Assembly: GCA_014379925.1 (NCBI GenBank)
Contig: JACMKY010000105.1
Span: 1 to 10,651, forward strand
Source: Cytophagales bacterium
GTDB lineage: Bacteria > Bacteroidota > Bacteroidia > Cytophagales > ES-bin-26
Direction of reading: 5' to 3'
DNA length: 10,651 nt
The notes under the pieces are model-generated. The model was not told where the DNA came from. It saw nothing but the letters and a program-made list of their open reading frames with translations, and made no database searches. Both the position numbers and the translations under genes were made by a program. Below are positions 1 through 6,446 of this stretch, in pieces (the stretch's first letter is position 1; the number at the start of each line of letters is the position of its first letter).

Positions 1-1
1 C

Positions 2-46
2 AACACCATCTTCATCAAGCCGGGTTTCGCCTCCGAAGGGAAATAA
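2..46 (+). CDS. C-terminal end of an upstream gene (partial)
   Basis: Frame 2 is open from the window edge and ends in TAA at 44-46, giving a 14-residue tail reading NTIFIKPGFASEGK. The pattern of a short beta strand followed by Lys-Pro-Gly-Phe and a small-residue turn resembles the end of repeats found in secreted Bacteroidota adhesion-type proteins, but 14 residues are too few to assign a family. The next gene on the same strand starts about 200 nt downstream. This could also be chance reading. Confidence 0.35.
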   Translation, partial: NTIFIKPGFASEGK

Positions 47-246
47 ACAATTGGTAGTCAGCACTTTCGTCGCGCCCCCGGGAACGATGGATTAAATTGG
101 CACTCGATCCCGTACTACACGGGCAGTTTCTTCATCTTTATTACGCACCGTTAATTGACGCAAACCAACGTCCCGAATCGGGGGCTCTGGCAAATCCACA
201 ACTTTATCTTCCTGGCCACGGGCATCTACTTATTCATCGGAATGTT

Positions 247-1044
247 ATGCAATCCATTGCCGGAGAAGTACCGATTGTAATCGCGATCACGCTGTTGTTA
301 TTGCTGATTACTGCCTTCGTAGTCGTGTTTTTTTTCATATACCAGCATCAGTACCATACCCACCTCCAGGAGAAAGAAGACATGCAAAACACCTATCAGC
401 AGGAGCTTTTGAAAGCCCAGTTGGAAATGAAAGAACAAACGTTGCACACCATTTCCCAGGAAATCCACGACAACATCGGGCAAATCCTCTCCCTGGTCAA
501 ACTCAACCTCAGTGCGGTTTTGCTGGAAGACGACAACCCGGCGGCCCGGAAGATCATGGACACCAAGGATTTGGTCAGCAAAGCCATCCAGGACCTGCGC
601 AATCTGTCCAAAACGCTGAACACGGAGTACATCAGCCACCAGAAGTTGTCCGAATCGTTGCAGTTTGAATTGGACCTGATTCAGAAAAGCGGCTTGTACG
701 AAACCAACTTGCGGGTGGACGGCGCCGAAAGGCCTTTTGATCCCCAAAAGCAACTGATCATCTTCCGAATTGCGCAGGAGATATTGAACAACATCATCAA
801 ACACGCCCGCGCCCGGCGAATAGCGATTGTGCTGAATTACCGGCCTGACTCGCTGAACGTGAGCATTGAAGACGACGGGGCCGGTTTCGATGCCTCCGCG
901 TTGCCCCAAGCCAATGGCCACGAAAAAGGGACCGGCATCGGCAACGTCTACCACCGGGCCAAGCTCATCGGGGCCGACTTTGTCATCAACAGCCATTTGG
1001 GCAAGGGAACCCTTGCTCACTTGTCTTTGCCTACTCACGCCTAA
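247..1044 (+). CDS. Sensor histidine kinase, NarX/DesK (HisKA_3) type, minimal input region
   Basis: Membrane histidine kinase of 265 aa that should autophosphorylate and pass the phosphate to the response regulator encoded immediately downstream. One transmembrane helix (about residues 9-32) is followed by a short coiled coil (38-68), then the HisKA_3 dimerisation helix with phospho-acceptor His74 in QEIHDNIGQ. The HATPase_c domain follows: N box with Asn181/Asn182 (EILNNIIKHA), G1 box DDGAGF (209-214) and G2 box GTGIGN (228-233). There is no periplasmic or cytoplasmic sensor domain, so the signal must come through the membrane helix or a partner. The open frame runs back to a TTG at 97, but those extra 50 residues look non-coding; ATG 247 places the start just before the helix, as is usual for these short kinases. 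The stop overlaps the next start by one base, implying translational coupling. Confidence 0.9.
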   Translation: MQSIAGEVPIVIAITLLLLLITAFVVVFFFIYQHQYHTHLQEKEDMQNTYQQELLKAQLEMKEQTLHTISQEIHDNIGQILSLVKLNLSAVLLEDDNPAARKIMDTKDLVSKAIQDLRNLSKTLNTEYISHQKLSESLQFELDLIQKSGLYETNLRVDGAERPFDPQKQLIIFRIAQEILNNIIKHARARRIAIVLNYRPDSLNVSIEDDGAGFDASALPQANGHEKGTGIGNVYHRAKLIGADFVINSHLGKGTLAHLSLPTHA

Positions 1045-1721
1045 TGCCCATGCAACCGGAAAAAACAACCAAGGTAGTCTTGGTCGACGACCATACCCTG
1101 CTTCGGAAAGGAATGGTGGAATTGATTAATGGCTTTACGGGCTACACGGTCGTGTGGGAGGCGAACAATGGCAAGGAGTTCACCCAAAAACTCTCGTCCG
1201 CCCCCCCCAGGGACCTACCCGATATTGTGGTGCTGGACATCAACATGCCGGAAATGGATGGCTACCAAACGGCGCTGTGGTTGAAGCAGCACCATCCGGA
1301 GATGAAATTTCTGGCGCTTTCCATGTACGACGACGAGACGGCGATCATCCGGATGCTTCGATCAGGAGCCCGGGGATACGTGCTGAAGGATGCCGAACCC
1401 TCCGAACTGAAGACTGCCTTCCACGACGTGGTGAGAAAAGGGTTCTATCACTCGGAATTGGTCAGCATTACGTTGGTAGGCAACATCAACAAGCCGGATG
1501 ATCCCGTCAGTACGGGCATGGTGAAGTTGAGCGCAAGGGAAGCGGAATTCTTGAAGCTGTCTTGTACCGAGCTTACCTACAAGCAGATAGCTGATCAGAT
1601 GTGCCTGGGAACGCGGGCCATTGATGGGTACCGGGAGGCTTTGTTTGAAAAACTGCACGCGAAAAGCCGGATTGGGCTGGTGTTATACGCCATCAAGTAC
1701 GGCATCGTGAAAGTTGCCTGA
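1044..1721 (+). CDS. Response regulator, NarL/FixJ family (REC + LuxR HTH)
   Basis: DNA-binding response regulator of 225 aa, the evident partner of the preceding kinase. The receiver domain (about 9-130) has acidic residues Asp15/Asp16, phospho-acceptor Asp65 (LDINMPEMDG), Ser93 in the switch position and Lys115 (YVLKDA). A LuxR-type helix-turn-helix spans about 160-225, beginning KLSAREAEFL, with recognition region TYKQIADQM...TRAIDGYREALFEKL. All expected catalytic residues are present. The ATG at 1044 overlaps the kinase stop (TAATG); a second in-frame ATG at 1050 is an alternative start. Target genes cannot be read from the window. Confidence 0.93.
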   Translation: MPMQPEKTTKVVLVDDHTLLRKGMVELINGFTGYTVVWEANNGKEFTQKLSSAPPRDLPDIVVLDINMPEMDGYQTALWLKQHHPEMKFLALSMYDDETAIIRMLRSGARGYVLKDAEPSELKTAFHDVVRKGFYHSELVSITLVGNINKPDDPVSTGMVKLSAREAEFLKLSCTELTYKQIADQMCLGTRAIDGYREALFEKLHAKSRIGLVLYAIKYGIVKVA

Positions 1722-1735
1722 GTGCTTGGACGAGG

Positions 1736-1822
1736 TTGCCCGCAAGGATTCCCGTCGGTAACGGTAAACGGTTAAGCCGTGGTTGGTGGGCCGACCGGCT
1801 TGCCTCTTGAATCCCTGGGCAA
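1736..1822 (+). other. Possible structured RNA segment downstream of the response regulator
   Basis: Nested complementary segments are visible. TTGCCC (1736-1741) pairs with GGGCAA (1817-1822), GGATTC (1746-1751) with GAATCC (1809-1814), and AAGCCG (1774-1779) with CGGCTT (1796-1801). The outer two helices are separated by a 4x2 internal loop. No U-tract follows, so it is not a standard intrinsic terminator. It lies between the regulator stop and the start of the small gene at 1852, and could be a 3' UTR structure or a leader of that gene. No known RNA family is recognised. Confidence 0.35.
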
Positions 1823-1851
1823 TCTTGTGTTGAATAGTTAGAGACGAAAAA

Positions 1852-2079
1852 ATGAGCGGTCTTGAGCTGGAACAATCGGAAGTTTGCCGAAAGCATGGAG
1901 TTGAATACCCGCTTTTTGATGTCGGGTTGAAGCTTGGCGTTACCGATAATTTTTTCTCAGGTGGGGCGCCTTTGAATGGATTGCGTCATCCACAAGAGGG
2001 TAGTACCTGCGGATGGTACTTATGGGCGGGCGAAGAATGTCCGGATGCCGAAGATTTCTTTCATCCGTCAGAAACGTAA
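1852..2079 (+). CDS. Short hypothetical protein, immunity-protein-like (Imm33-like?), apparently C-terminally truncated
   Basis: A 75-aa ORF from an ATG preceded by an A-rich stretch (GACGAAAAA), with an in-frame stop only 18 nt upstream (1831). The core NGLRHPQEGSTCGWYLWAGEE followed by an acidic DAEDFF segment resembles small Bacteroidota proteins of the Imm33 immunity-protein sort, recalled from memory and not searched. In those I would expect about 25-40 more residues after the DFF-P motif; here the frame ends at once with SET-stop, and the stop codon lies at the start of the strong terminator shared with the convergent fasciclin gene. It may be an intact short version, or a gene shortened by rearrangement. 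No partner toxin is present. Confidence 0.5.
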   Translation: MSGLELEQSEVCRKHGVEYPLFDVGLKLGVTDNFFSGGAPLNGLRHPQEGSTCGWYLWAGEECPDAEDFFHPSET

Positions 2080-2110
2080 AAACGCCCGCTGAACGGACAG
2101 CGGGCGTTTT
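2079..2110. terminator. Bidirectional intrinsic terminator
   Basis: A perfect 13-bp inverted repeat, AAAACGCCCGCTG (2079-2091) and CAGCGGGCGTTTT (2098-2110), has a 6-nt loop. The GC core is flanked by A-run and T-run on the two sides, so it works on both strands. It serves the small gene ending at 2079 (the first A is the last base of its stop codon) and the fasciclin gene ending at 2134 on the minus strand. Confidence 0.9.
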
Positions 2111-2133
2111 GAGCCAAATAAATGAATCTGCCG

Positions 2134-2670
2134 TTATTTCGCGGGTGCGGGCATGAGCACCGCGTCGATGGAGTGAACGATGCCGTTGGTCGCCTGGATG
2201 TCGGCGCTCGTGACGGTAGCCGAATTTCCCTGCGCGTCCTTGATCATGACCGAATCACCTTGTTTGCTGACGGTCAGCGTCTGGCCGCTGACGGTCTTGA
2301 TGCTCTGGCCATCCTGAAGATCGGCCGCCTTAACACTGCCTTCTACTACGTGGGTCGTCAGGATGCCTGACAGCGTCTTTTTGTTGGCGGGCTTGAGCAG
2401 GTTGTCAAGCGTGCCGGCCGGCAGTTTGTCGAACGCGGCGTTGGAAGGAGCGAAGATGGTGTAGGGACCCTTTGCTTTGGCGCGGTCAGCCAATCCAGCC
2501 GCTTTGAGCGCCGCCAGCAGGGTGGTGTGGTCGGGCGACAGGGCCGCACTACCAGCCAGGTCAGCTTTGGTCATCTTCGCCGAAGCGTCGGGCGTCGTCT
2601 GGGCCGAGGCAAAGTTCGTCGCGCCGAGCGTCAGACTCAGGGCAATGGCGGCAATCAGTTGCTTTTTCAT
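2134..2670 (-). CDS. Secreted fasciclin (FAS1) domain protein
   Basis: Exported protein of 178 aa with one FAS1 domain, a fold used for cell-surface adhesion and matrix contacts. Residues 1-23 form a signal peptide (MKKQ basic start, hydrophobic core, ASA-Q cleavage site). The FAS1 domain spans about 42-174: the H1 motif GPYTIFAPSNAAFDKLP (68-84), the central TTHVVEG segment (105-111) corresponding to the usual YH motif, and the H2 motif ATNGIVHSIDAVLMP (160-174). The length is typical of single-domain bacterial FAS1 proteins. No lipobox Cys is seen, so it should be released to the periplasm or outside. The minus-strand leader before the ATG is A/C-rich without a Shine-Dalgarno sequence. Transcription ends at the hairpin 24 nt past the stop. 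Inverted repeats 44-95 nt upstream may be regulatory. Confidence 0.93.
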   Translation of the reverse strand: MKKQLIAAIALSLTLGATNFASAQTTPDASAKMTKADLAGSAALSPDHTTLLAALKAAGLADRAKAKGPYTIFAPSNAAFDKLPAGTLDNLLKPANKKTLSGILTTHVVEGSVKAADLQDGQSIKTVSGQTLTVSKQGDSVMIKDAQGNSATVTSADIQATNGIVHSIDAVLMPAPAK

Positions 2671-2713
2671 GCGTTGGTTAATTGGGTTTGTGAATTAAGG
2701 TTTTGATAATAAC

Positions 2714-2764
2714 CAGTTCGTTTGAACTGATGACTTCAGTCAAGGTCTAACCAGGGTTCAAACG
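2714..2764. repeat. Cluster of inverted repeats upstream of the fasciclin gene
   Basis: Three overlapping dyads lie 44-94 nt upstream of the fasciclin start. They are CAGTTC-gttt-GAACTG (2714-2729), TGACT-tc-AGTCA (2731-2742), and a wider 9-bp perfect repeat CGTTTGAAC (2719-2727) with GTTCAAACG (2756-2764). The third uses part of the first and encloses the second. Position and symmetry suit operator sites or a 5' leader stem-loop of the minus-strand transcript. Confidence 0.5.
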
Positions 2765-2850
2765 ATTATGTTTTGGGAAGGTTGTTTTTGCGTCGGTAAT
2801 AATTCAGTTCATGGCTTTAGAAATTACGAATTCTTTTACATAAATATTTA

Positions 2851-2898
2851 ATTCAATAACTTATCGAGGGAATTCATTTTCTAGATAAGTTATTGAAT
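2851..2898. repeat. 15-bp perfect inverted repeat with 18-nt spacer
   Basis: ATTCAATAACTTATC (2851-2865) is the exact reverse complement of GATAAGTTATTGAAT (2884-2898). A weaker outer match, AGAAATT (2819-2825) and AATTTCT (2913-2919), is centred on nearly the same point. The stem is AT-rich with no T-tract, so it is not a typical terminator. It could be an operator, the inner part of a miniature mobile element, or a recombination site. No coding sequence overlaps it. Confidence 0.6.
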
Positions 2899-3125
2899 GA
2901 TAGTTACTTGTGAATTTCTCTGCGGAGCGTGGTTACGGGGCCGCCGGTTAAAATAGCTGGGATTGTGGGTCGTATTTTTATTTTACTCTCCCGAAGGAAT
3001 TACTGCACCCATCAATATATCTATCGTTAAATGTGGCCTTACGTTAGGGATATTGCGTTGCATTGCTCACAATAATTTAATGCCTCTGGAACCAGCGGTA
3101 TTTATTCAAGATATTCGAATGAAGC

Positions 3126-3314
3126 CTAGCAAATACACCGTCTTAAACGCAGAGGCACGGACTGATTGAAATGGAAAACGATGCGTAAACGCTCACCGAT
3201 AAGACCAGTGCGGGTCCCTGGTAAAGGCGGTTTTAGCTCGTAAGATGGGACGTTCGTACCTTGCCACTCGCGCGGTTCGGCGTAAACTCGCAGTTGATCG
3301 CCCATCACAGACAC
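3126..3314 (-). CDS. Unidentified short ORF or gene fragment
   Basis: A 62-aa reading frame starting GTG at 3314, with an ATG three codons in. The translation has a protein-like look: GDQLRVYAEPREWQG, then a proline-rich turn SYELKPPLPGTRTG, then a hydrophobic strand ERLRIVFHF. Codon third positions vary as in real genes. I do not recognise the family. There is no signal peptide or membrane segment, and the frame ends in an arginine-rich tail that looks less native (LRLRRCIC). It stands alone in the AT-rich gap, so it may be the remnant of a larger gene or a chance ORF. Confidence 0.3.
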   Translation of the reverse strand: MSVMGDQLRVYAEPREWQGTNVPSYELKPPLPGTRTGLIGERLRIVFHFNQSVPLRLRRCIC

Positions 3315-3511
3315 ACGTCAACCCCGCCCGGCGGTTGACTCACGGCATTTAAGAAAATTCCCGAAATACCGTTGATCTATCCAATCCCATCCGACCGACA
3401 AACCAGCAATCCCTTTTCCAAATGGTTGTCCTTTAATTGTTTACTTTGATTGGATTGTGCTGGTACGGCGTTTGGAATAAGGAGGAAACCAAGCCAATCA
3501 ATGTGCAAACC

Positions 3512-4249
3512 GTGTGCACCGTCACTTACCTTCCCCTTTCAAACAATGGCTACCTGCTCACTTCCAGCCGCGATGAGCAGGCGGTCCGCCCGCTGGCGTC
3601 CCCGCCGCGGTCGGCGGTGGTGGGCGGCCGGGAAGTGTGCTTCCCGCGCGACCCGCAGGGAGGGGGAACTTGGATCGCCGCCGCCGGGCGCACTGCCGTT
3701 TGCTTGCTGAACGGAGCCTCCGAACCGCACGTATCCCGGCCGCCCTACCGGCACAGCCGGGGACTGGTGCCGCTGCACTGCTTCACGTTCGCAACCATTG
3801 ATCAATTCCTTGCTCAATCCGATTTTGGGGGTATTGAGCCCTTCACGCTGGTGGTGGCAGAGCCAAACCGGCTGGTCGTGCTCAGGTGGAACGGCCAGGA
3901 TGCGGCAGTCGGTGAAGCAGACCCCCGAAGGGCGCACCTCTGGTCGTCGGTCACCCTGTACACTCCTAGCACGAGGGCCAAACGGACGCAGTGGTTCGAG
4001 GGATGGCTCCGGAATCACCCCGTCCGTTCGGTAGCCAACATCCGGCATTTTCGCCGGCCGTCCGGTGACGGCGACCCGGCGAATGACCTCCGGATGAACC
4101 GGCTCTCGTCGGACTCGGGCAGCCAGCTGCATACCGTCAGCCTGACCAGCGTGCGAAGCGAATCGGGTCAAACGGACCTCTTCTACGAGGACTTGATGGC
4201 CTCCACCTTTACTCATCACGCCGTTGCGAACTGTTGCGAATCCGTCTAG
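3512..4249 (+). CDS. NRDE family protein (TANGO2-like, putative Ntn hydrolase)
   Basis: Protein of 245 aa of the NRDE/TANGO2 family, predicted cytoplasmic Ntn-type hydrolases whose bacterial substrates are not established. Evidence: N-terminal MCTVTYLPL, a glycine turn, then LLTSSRDE (residues 15-22; a Ser replaces the Asn of the NRDE motif) with Arg26; later GGGTWIA, VCLLNGA, and SSVTLYTP...KRTQWFEGWL in the middle, ending with the usual T-V-S-L-T-S strand. The open frame extends back to 3437, but GTG 3512 is chosen because it puts Cys at position 2, where the family has its presumed nucleophile after Met removal. AGGAGG at 3480-3485 is 26 nt away, too far for normal use of this start; GTG 3503 is the alternative. 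It is the first gene of a plus-strand run; the next gene begins 31 nt later or overlaps, depending on start choice. Confidence 0.85.
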   Translation: MCTVTYLPLSNNGYLLTSSRDEQAVRPLASPPRSAVVGGREVCFPRDPQGGGTWIAAAGRTAVCLLNGASEPHVSRPPYRHSRGLVPLHCFTFATIDQFLAQSDFGGIEPFTLVVAEPNRLVVLRWNGQDAAVGEADPRRAHLWSSVTLYTPSTRAKRTQWFEGWLRNHPVRSVANIRHFRRPSGDGDPANDLRMNRLSSDSGSQLHTVSLTSVRSESGQTDLFYEDLMASTFTHHAVANCCESV

Positions 4250-4280
4250 TGGGCCAGTTGGCAAAGCGGAGCTGATCACC

Positions 4281-5363
4281 TTGCCTTTTCCCTTCCGGTG
4301 GAAATCCTTCTGGGCCCACTGGTCGGGCAAGCTGGGGTATCCTTTTTTCATCCGACTCCGGCACTGGGAATACTGGCCGTTCGCGGTGGTGTATTTTCCG
4401 GTTTTCTTCTATTGGATATGGCTTGCGATCAAGGCCCGTTCCCCGTTTTTCTTTTCCGCCGCCAACCCTTCCATTGAAACGGGTGGGATGCTGGGCGAAT
4501 CCAAGGTGGATATTCTGAACCAGATCAGTGACCAGTACAAACCCAAGACCCTGTTCATTCCCCGGTCCACGTCGCTCGAAGCCATCCGTTCGATGGTAGC
4601 CGCCCACCGGATCGCCTTTCCGCTCATTGCCAAACCCAACGTGGGCGAACGGGGCTGGCGGGTGGAGAAGATCCACGATGGGCGGGAACTGGCTTCCTAC
4701 GTGGGGAGCAACCGGGTGGATTTCCTGATTCAGGCGTACGTGGACACCCCGCTTGAACTGGGCATTTTCTACTACCGCTTTCCCGGACAAAGCCAAGGCG
4801 TGGTCTCTTCGGTGGTCCGCAAAGAATTTCTCAGCGTCCGGGGCGATGGCCGTTCTTCCCTGCTGACGTTGATTCAACGAAACGAACGCGCCCGGCTCCA
4901 ACTGGACGTTTTGAAGGCGAAGTACCGCGCCCGGTTGCATCAAGTGCTCCGCCGCGACGAGACCTTGACGCTGGTCCACATTGGTAACCACTGCCGGGGT
5001 ACCAAGTTTCTGAATGGCAATCACCTGATTAATGAGCAGCTGACCAGGGTATTTGATGACATCAGCCAGTCCATCGAGGGGTTTCATTTCGGCCGGTACG
5101 ACGTACGGTGCACGAGCCTGGCTGATCTCTACGCGGGCAAAGGCATCCGGATCCTGGAACTGAACGGTGCCGGGGCCGAACCGGCCCACATTTACGAGCC
5201 AGGCTTTTCGGTGCGGGAAGCCTACCGGGTGCTCTTTCACCACTGGCGGGTGCTCTACCAGATCAGCCGCGAAAACCACCGGCGGGGCGTGCCTTACCTC
5301 ACCCTGCGGGAAGCCGTTCAATTTATCCGGAAAAGCCGGGCGCACAAAAAGTCCCGGCAATAG
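4281..5363 (+). CDS. ATP-grasp domain protein (D-Ala-D-Ala ligase-like), membrane-anchored
   Basis: ATP-grasp family protein, about 360 aa. The family couples ATP hydrolysis, via an acyl phosphate, to joining a carboxylate to an amine or thiol; the substrates here are unknown. One hydrophobic helix at about 31-50 (PFAVVYFPVFFYWIWLAI) anchors the N-terminus. NPSIETGGMLGESK (62-75) follows. ATP-grasp elements: IAKPNVGERGW (116-126) with the ATP-binding Lys118, FLIQAYV (148-154), a central strand GIFYYRFP, VVRKEFLSVRGDGRSSL (178-194), GRYDVR (271-276) and the Mg-binding ELNGAGAEPAHIY (293-305) with Glu293 and Asn295. There is no ATG near the start. TTG 4281 is preferred because GGAG lies 9 nt before it (4268-4271); TTG 4224 is also open and would overlap the NRDE gene by 26 nt. 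The gene sits between NRDE and LysE-type genes, consistent with handling amino-acid-like compounds. Confidence 0.85.
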   Translation: MPFPFRWKSFWAHWSGKLGYPFFIRLRHWEYWPFAVVYFPVFFYWIWLAIKARSPFFFSAANPSIETGGMLGESKVDILNQISDQYKPKTLFIPRSTSLEAIRSMVAAHRIAFPLIAKPNVGERGWRVEKIHDGRELASYVGSNRVDFLIQAYVDTPLELGIFYYRFPGQSQGVVSSVVRKEFLSVRGDGRSSLLTLIQRNERARLQLDVLKAKYRARLHQVLRRDETLTLVHIGNHCRGTKFLNGNHLINEQLTRVFDDISQSIEGFHFGRYDVRCTSLADLYAGKGIRILELNGAGAEPAHIYEPGFSVREAYRVLFHHWRVLYQISRENHRRGVPYLTLREAVQFIRKSRAHKKSRQ

Positions 5364-5366
5364 CCC

Positions 5367-5993
5367 ATGAGCTGGTTTCCTAATTTCTACGTCGCGTTGA
5401 CGGTCAGCATCTTGGGCACTCTCCCGCTGGGGGTGCTCAACCTCACCATCGTTAAGGTGACCCTGCAAAAAGGAATGCGGGCGGCCCTCGAATTTGCCAC
5501 GGCCTGTGCCTTGGTGGAGCTGGCTTATGGCTGCCTGGCGGTCTGGGTATCGCAGATGTTGACTCGTTTTACCGCCTTCGAGTTGGCGGCGGAAATCATT
5601 TCTACCCTGGTTCTGCTGGGCATGGGCATTCACTACCTGCGGAAGAAAACGGTTCCGTCGGCGGCCCCGCGACCGATCAGGCCCTTCTACTTCGGCATCG
5701 CGTTGAGCGCCGTGAACGTAGCCGCCTTCCCCTTCTGGACCATCTACACGTCACTGCTGTCGATGAAAGGGTGGATCGACCTGGAAAGCACCCGATCGAC
5801 GGTATCCTACGTGCTGGGCATCTCGGCCGGAACCGTAGCCGCCCTGATGCTATTTGCGGTCCTGAGCCTCCGGGTGGGCAAGTTCGTCGCTGCCCAAACC
5901 CAACGTTTCGACCAGATCATCGGCCTGCTGTTCCTCGTCCTCTCGTTGGTGCAAACCTTTTCAATGATCAACGATCTCCACCGAGCGCTTTAG
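5367..5993 (+). CDS. LysE/RhtB-type amino-acid exporter family protein
   Basis: Inner-membrane protein of 208 aa with six predicted helices (about 6-29, 41-63, 71-92, 109-131, 146-168, 183-200), the layout and length of LysE/RhtB exporters that pump amino acids or similar small molecules out of the cell. The first helix carries GTLPLGVLNLTIVKVTLQKG, corresponding to the family's GPxPGP-N-x...G region in relaxed form; NVAAFPFWTIY (117-127) is the usual second-half motif. The substrate cannot be told. The ATG is 3 nt after the ATP-grasp stop, so the two are surely cotranscribed; export of the ligase product or its precursor is a reasonable inference. Confidence 0.82.
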   Translation: MSWFPNFYVALTVSILGTLPLGVLNLTIVKVTLQKGMRAALEFATACALVELAYGCLAVWVSQMLTRFTAFELAAEIISTLVLLGMGIHYLRKKTVPSAAPRPIRPFYFGIALSAVNVAAFPFWTIYTSLLSMKGWIDLESTRSTVSYVLGISAGTVAALMLFAVLSLRVGKFVAAQTQRFDQIIGLLFLVLSLVQTFSMINDLHRAL

Positions 5994-6029
5994 ACGATAA
6001 AAATTGATCACTTAAAACCCAACTTTTCG

Positions 6030-6440
6030 ATGAGCCGTACCTTGTTGATCCTCAGTTGGGCCGCCCAGATCGTGGCCGCCCTTATTTTGCTCCAGACACT
6101 CTTTTTTAAATTCACGGGCGCCTCGGAGTCGGTTTATATTTTCTCTACCCTGGGCGTGGAGCCCTGGGGCCGCTACGGCAGCGGGGTGGTTGAACTGGTG
6201 GCTGCCGGGCTGTTGTTGATTCCCCGGCTGAGCTGGCTGGGAGCCTTGTTGGGAGCCGGCGTGATGAGCGGGGCGATCCTGTCCCACCTGACCGTGTTGG
6301 GCATTTCGGTCCCCAACAGCGACGGCACCTACGACGGCGGGTACTTGTTTATCCTGGCCCTTGTGGTGTTGGTGTGTTGTGCCACGGTGCTATTCATCCA
6401 CCGGCGGGAGATTCCCGTGGTGGGTCCGCGTTTCGCGTGA
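6030..6440 (+). CDS. DoxX family membrane protein
   Basis: Small membrane protein of 136 aa with four predicted helices (about 6-28, 49-67, 70-90, 104-125), matching the DoxX/DoxD-like family. QTLFFKFTGASESVYIFSTLGVEPWGRYGSGVVELVAAG carries the typical first-loop pattern: Lys-Phe in helix 1, then a glycine-rich second helix with Glu. Members are linked with quinone or thiosulfate-oxidase subunits and with oxidative-stress complexes, but most Bacteroidota members have no known role. The start is 36 nt after the exporter stop and the next gene follows 6 nt later, so it is probably in the same transcript. Confidence 0.85.
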   Translation: MSRTLLILSWAAQIVAALILLQTLFFKFTGASESVYIFSTLGVEPWGRYGSGVVELVAAGLLLIPRLSWLGALLGAGVMSGAILSHLTVLGISVPNSDGTYDGGYLFILALVVLVCCATVLFIHRREIPVVGPRFA

Positions 6441-6446
6441 ACAGGG

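Larger units (their letters stand above)
2671..3511. other. Gene-poor, partly AT-rich intergenic stretch
   Basis: No ORF here is secure. The part from about 2780 to 3120 is clearly AT-richer than the flanking genes. It contains the inverted repeats listed separately (2714-2764 and 2851-2898) and a protein-like minus-strand ORF (3126-3314). A 68-codon plus-strand ORF beginning TTG at 2963 has no recognisable features. Upstream of the next gene, TTACTTTG (3441-3448) is one mismatch from the Bacteroidota -7 box TAnnTTTG, but no convincing -33 element is at the right distance. Low GC and lack of genes suggest decayed or transferred DNA. Confidence 0.5.

Noticed and set aside
97..246. N-terminal 50-residue extension of the histidine kinase from TTG 97
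   Set aside because: The extension has no domain-like features, and ATG 247 sits directly before the membrane helix as in similar short kinases.
298..1068. 256-codon minus-strand ORF opposite the histidine kinase
   Set aside because: It mirrors a gene with clear HisKA_3/HATPase motifs and has no recognisable domain of its own.
2731..2743. TTGACT on the minus strand as a classical -35 box for the fasciclin gene
   Set aside because: No matching -10 or Bacteroidota TAnnTTTG box at proper spacing; it lies within the palindrome TGACTTCAGTCA.
2963..3169. 68-codon plus-strand ORF in the AT-rich gap
   Set aside because: TTG start, no recognisable motif, and it overlaps the opposite ORF at 3126-3314, which looks more protein-like.
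4209..5633. 474-codon minus-strand ORF opposite the ATP-grasp and LysE genes
   Set aside because: Long only because of GC-rich codon bias on the other strand; the plus strand carries clear family motifs in both genes.
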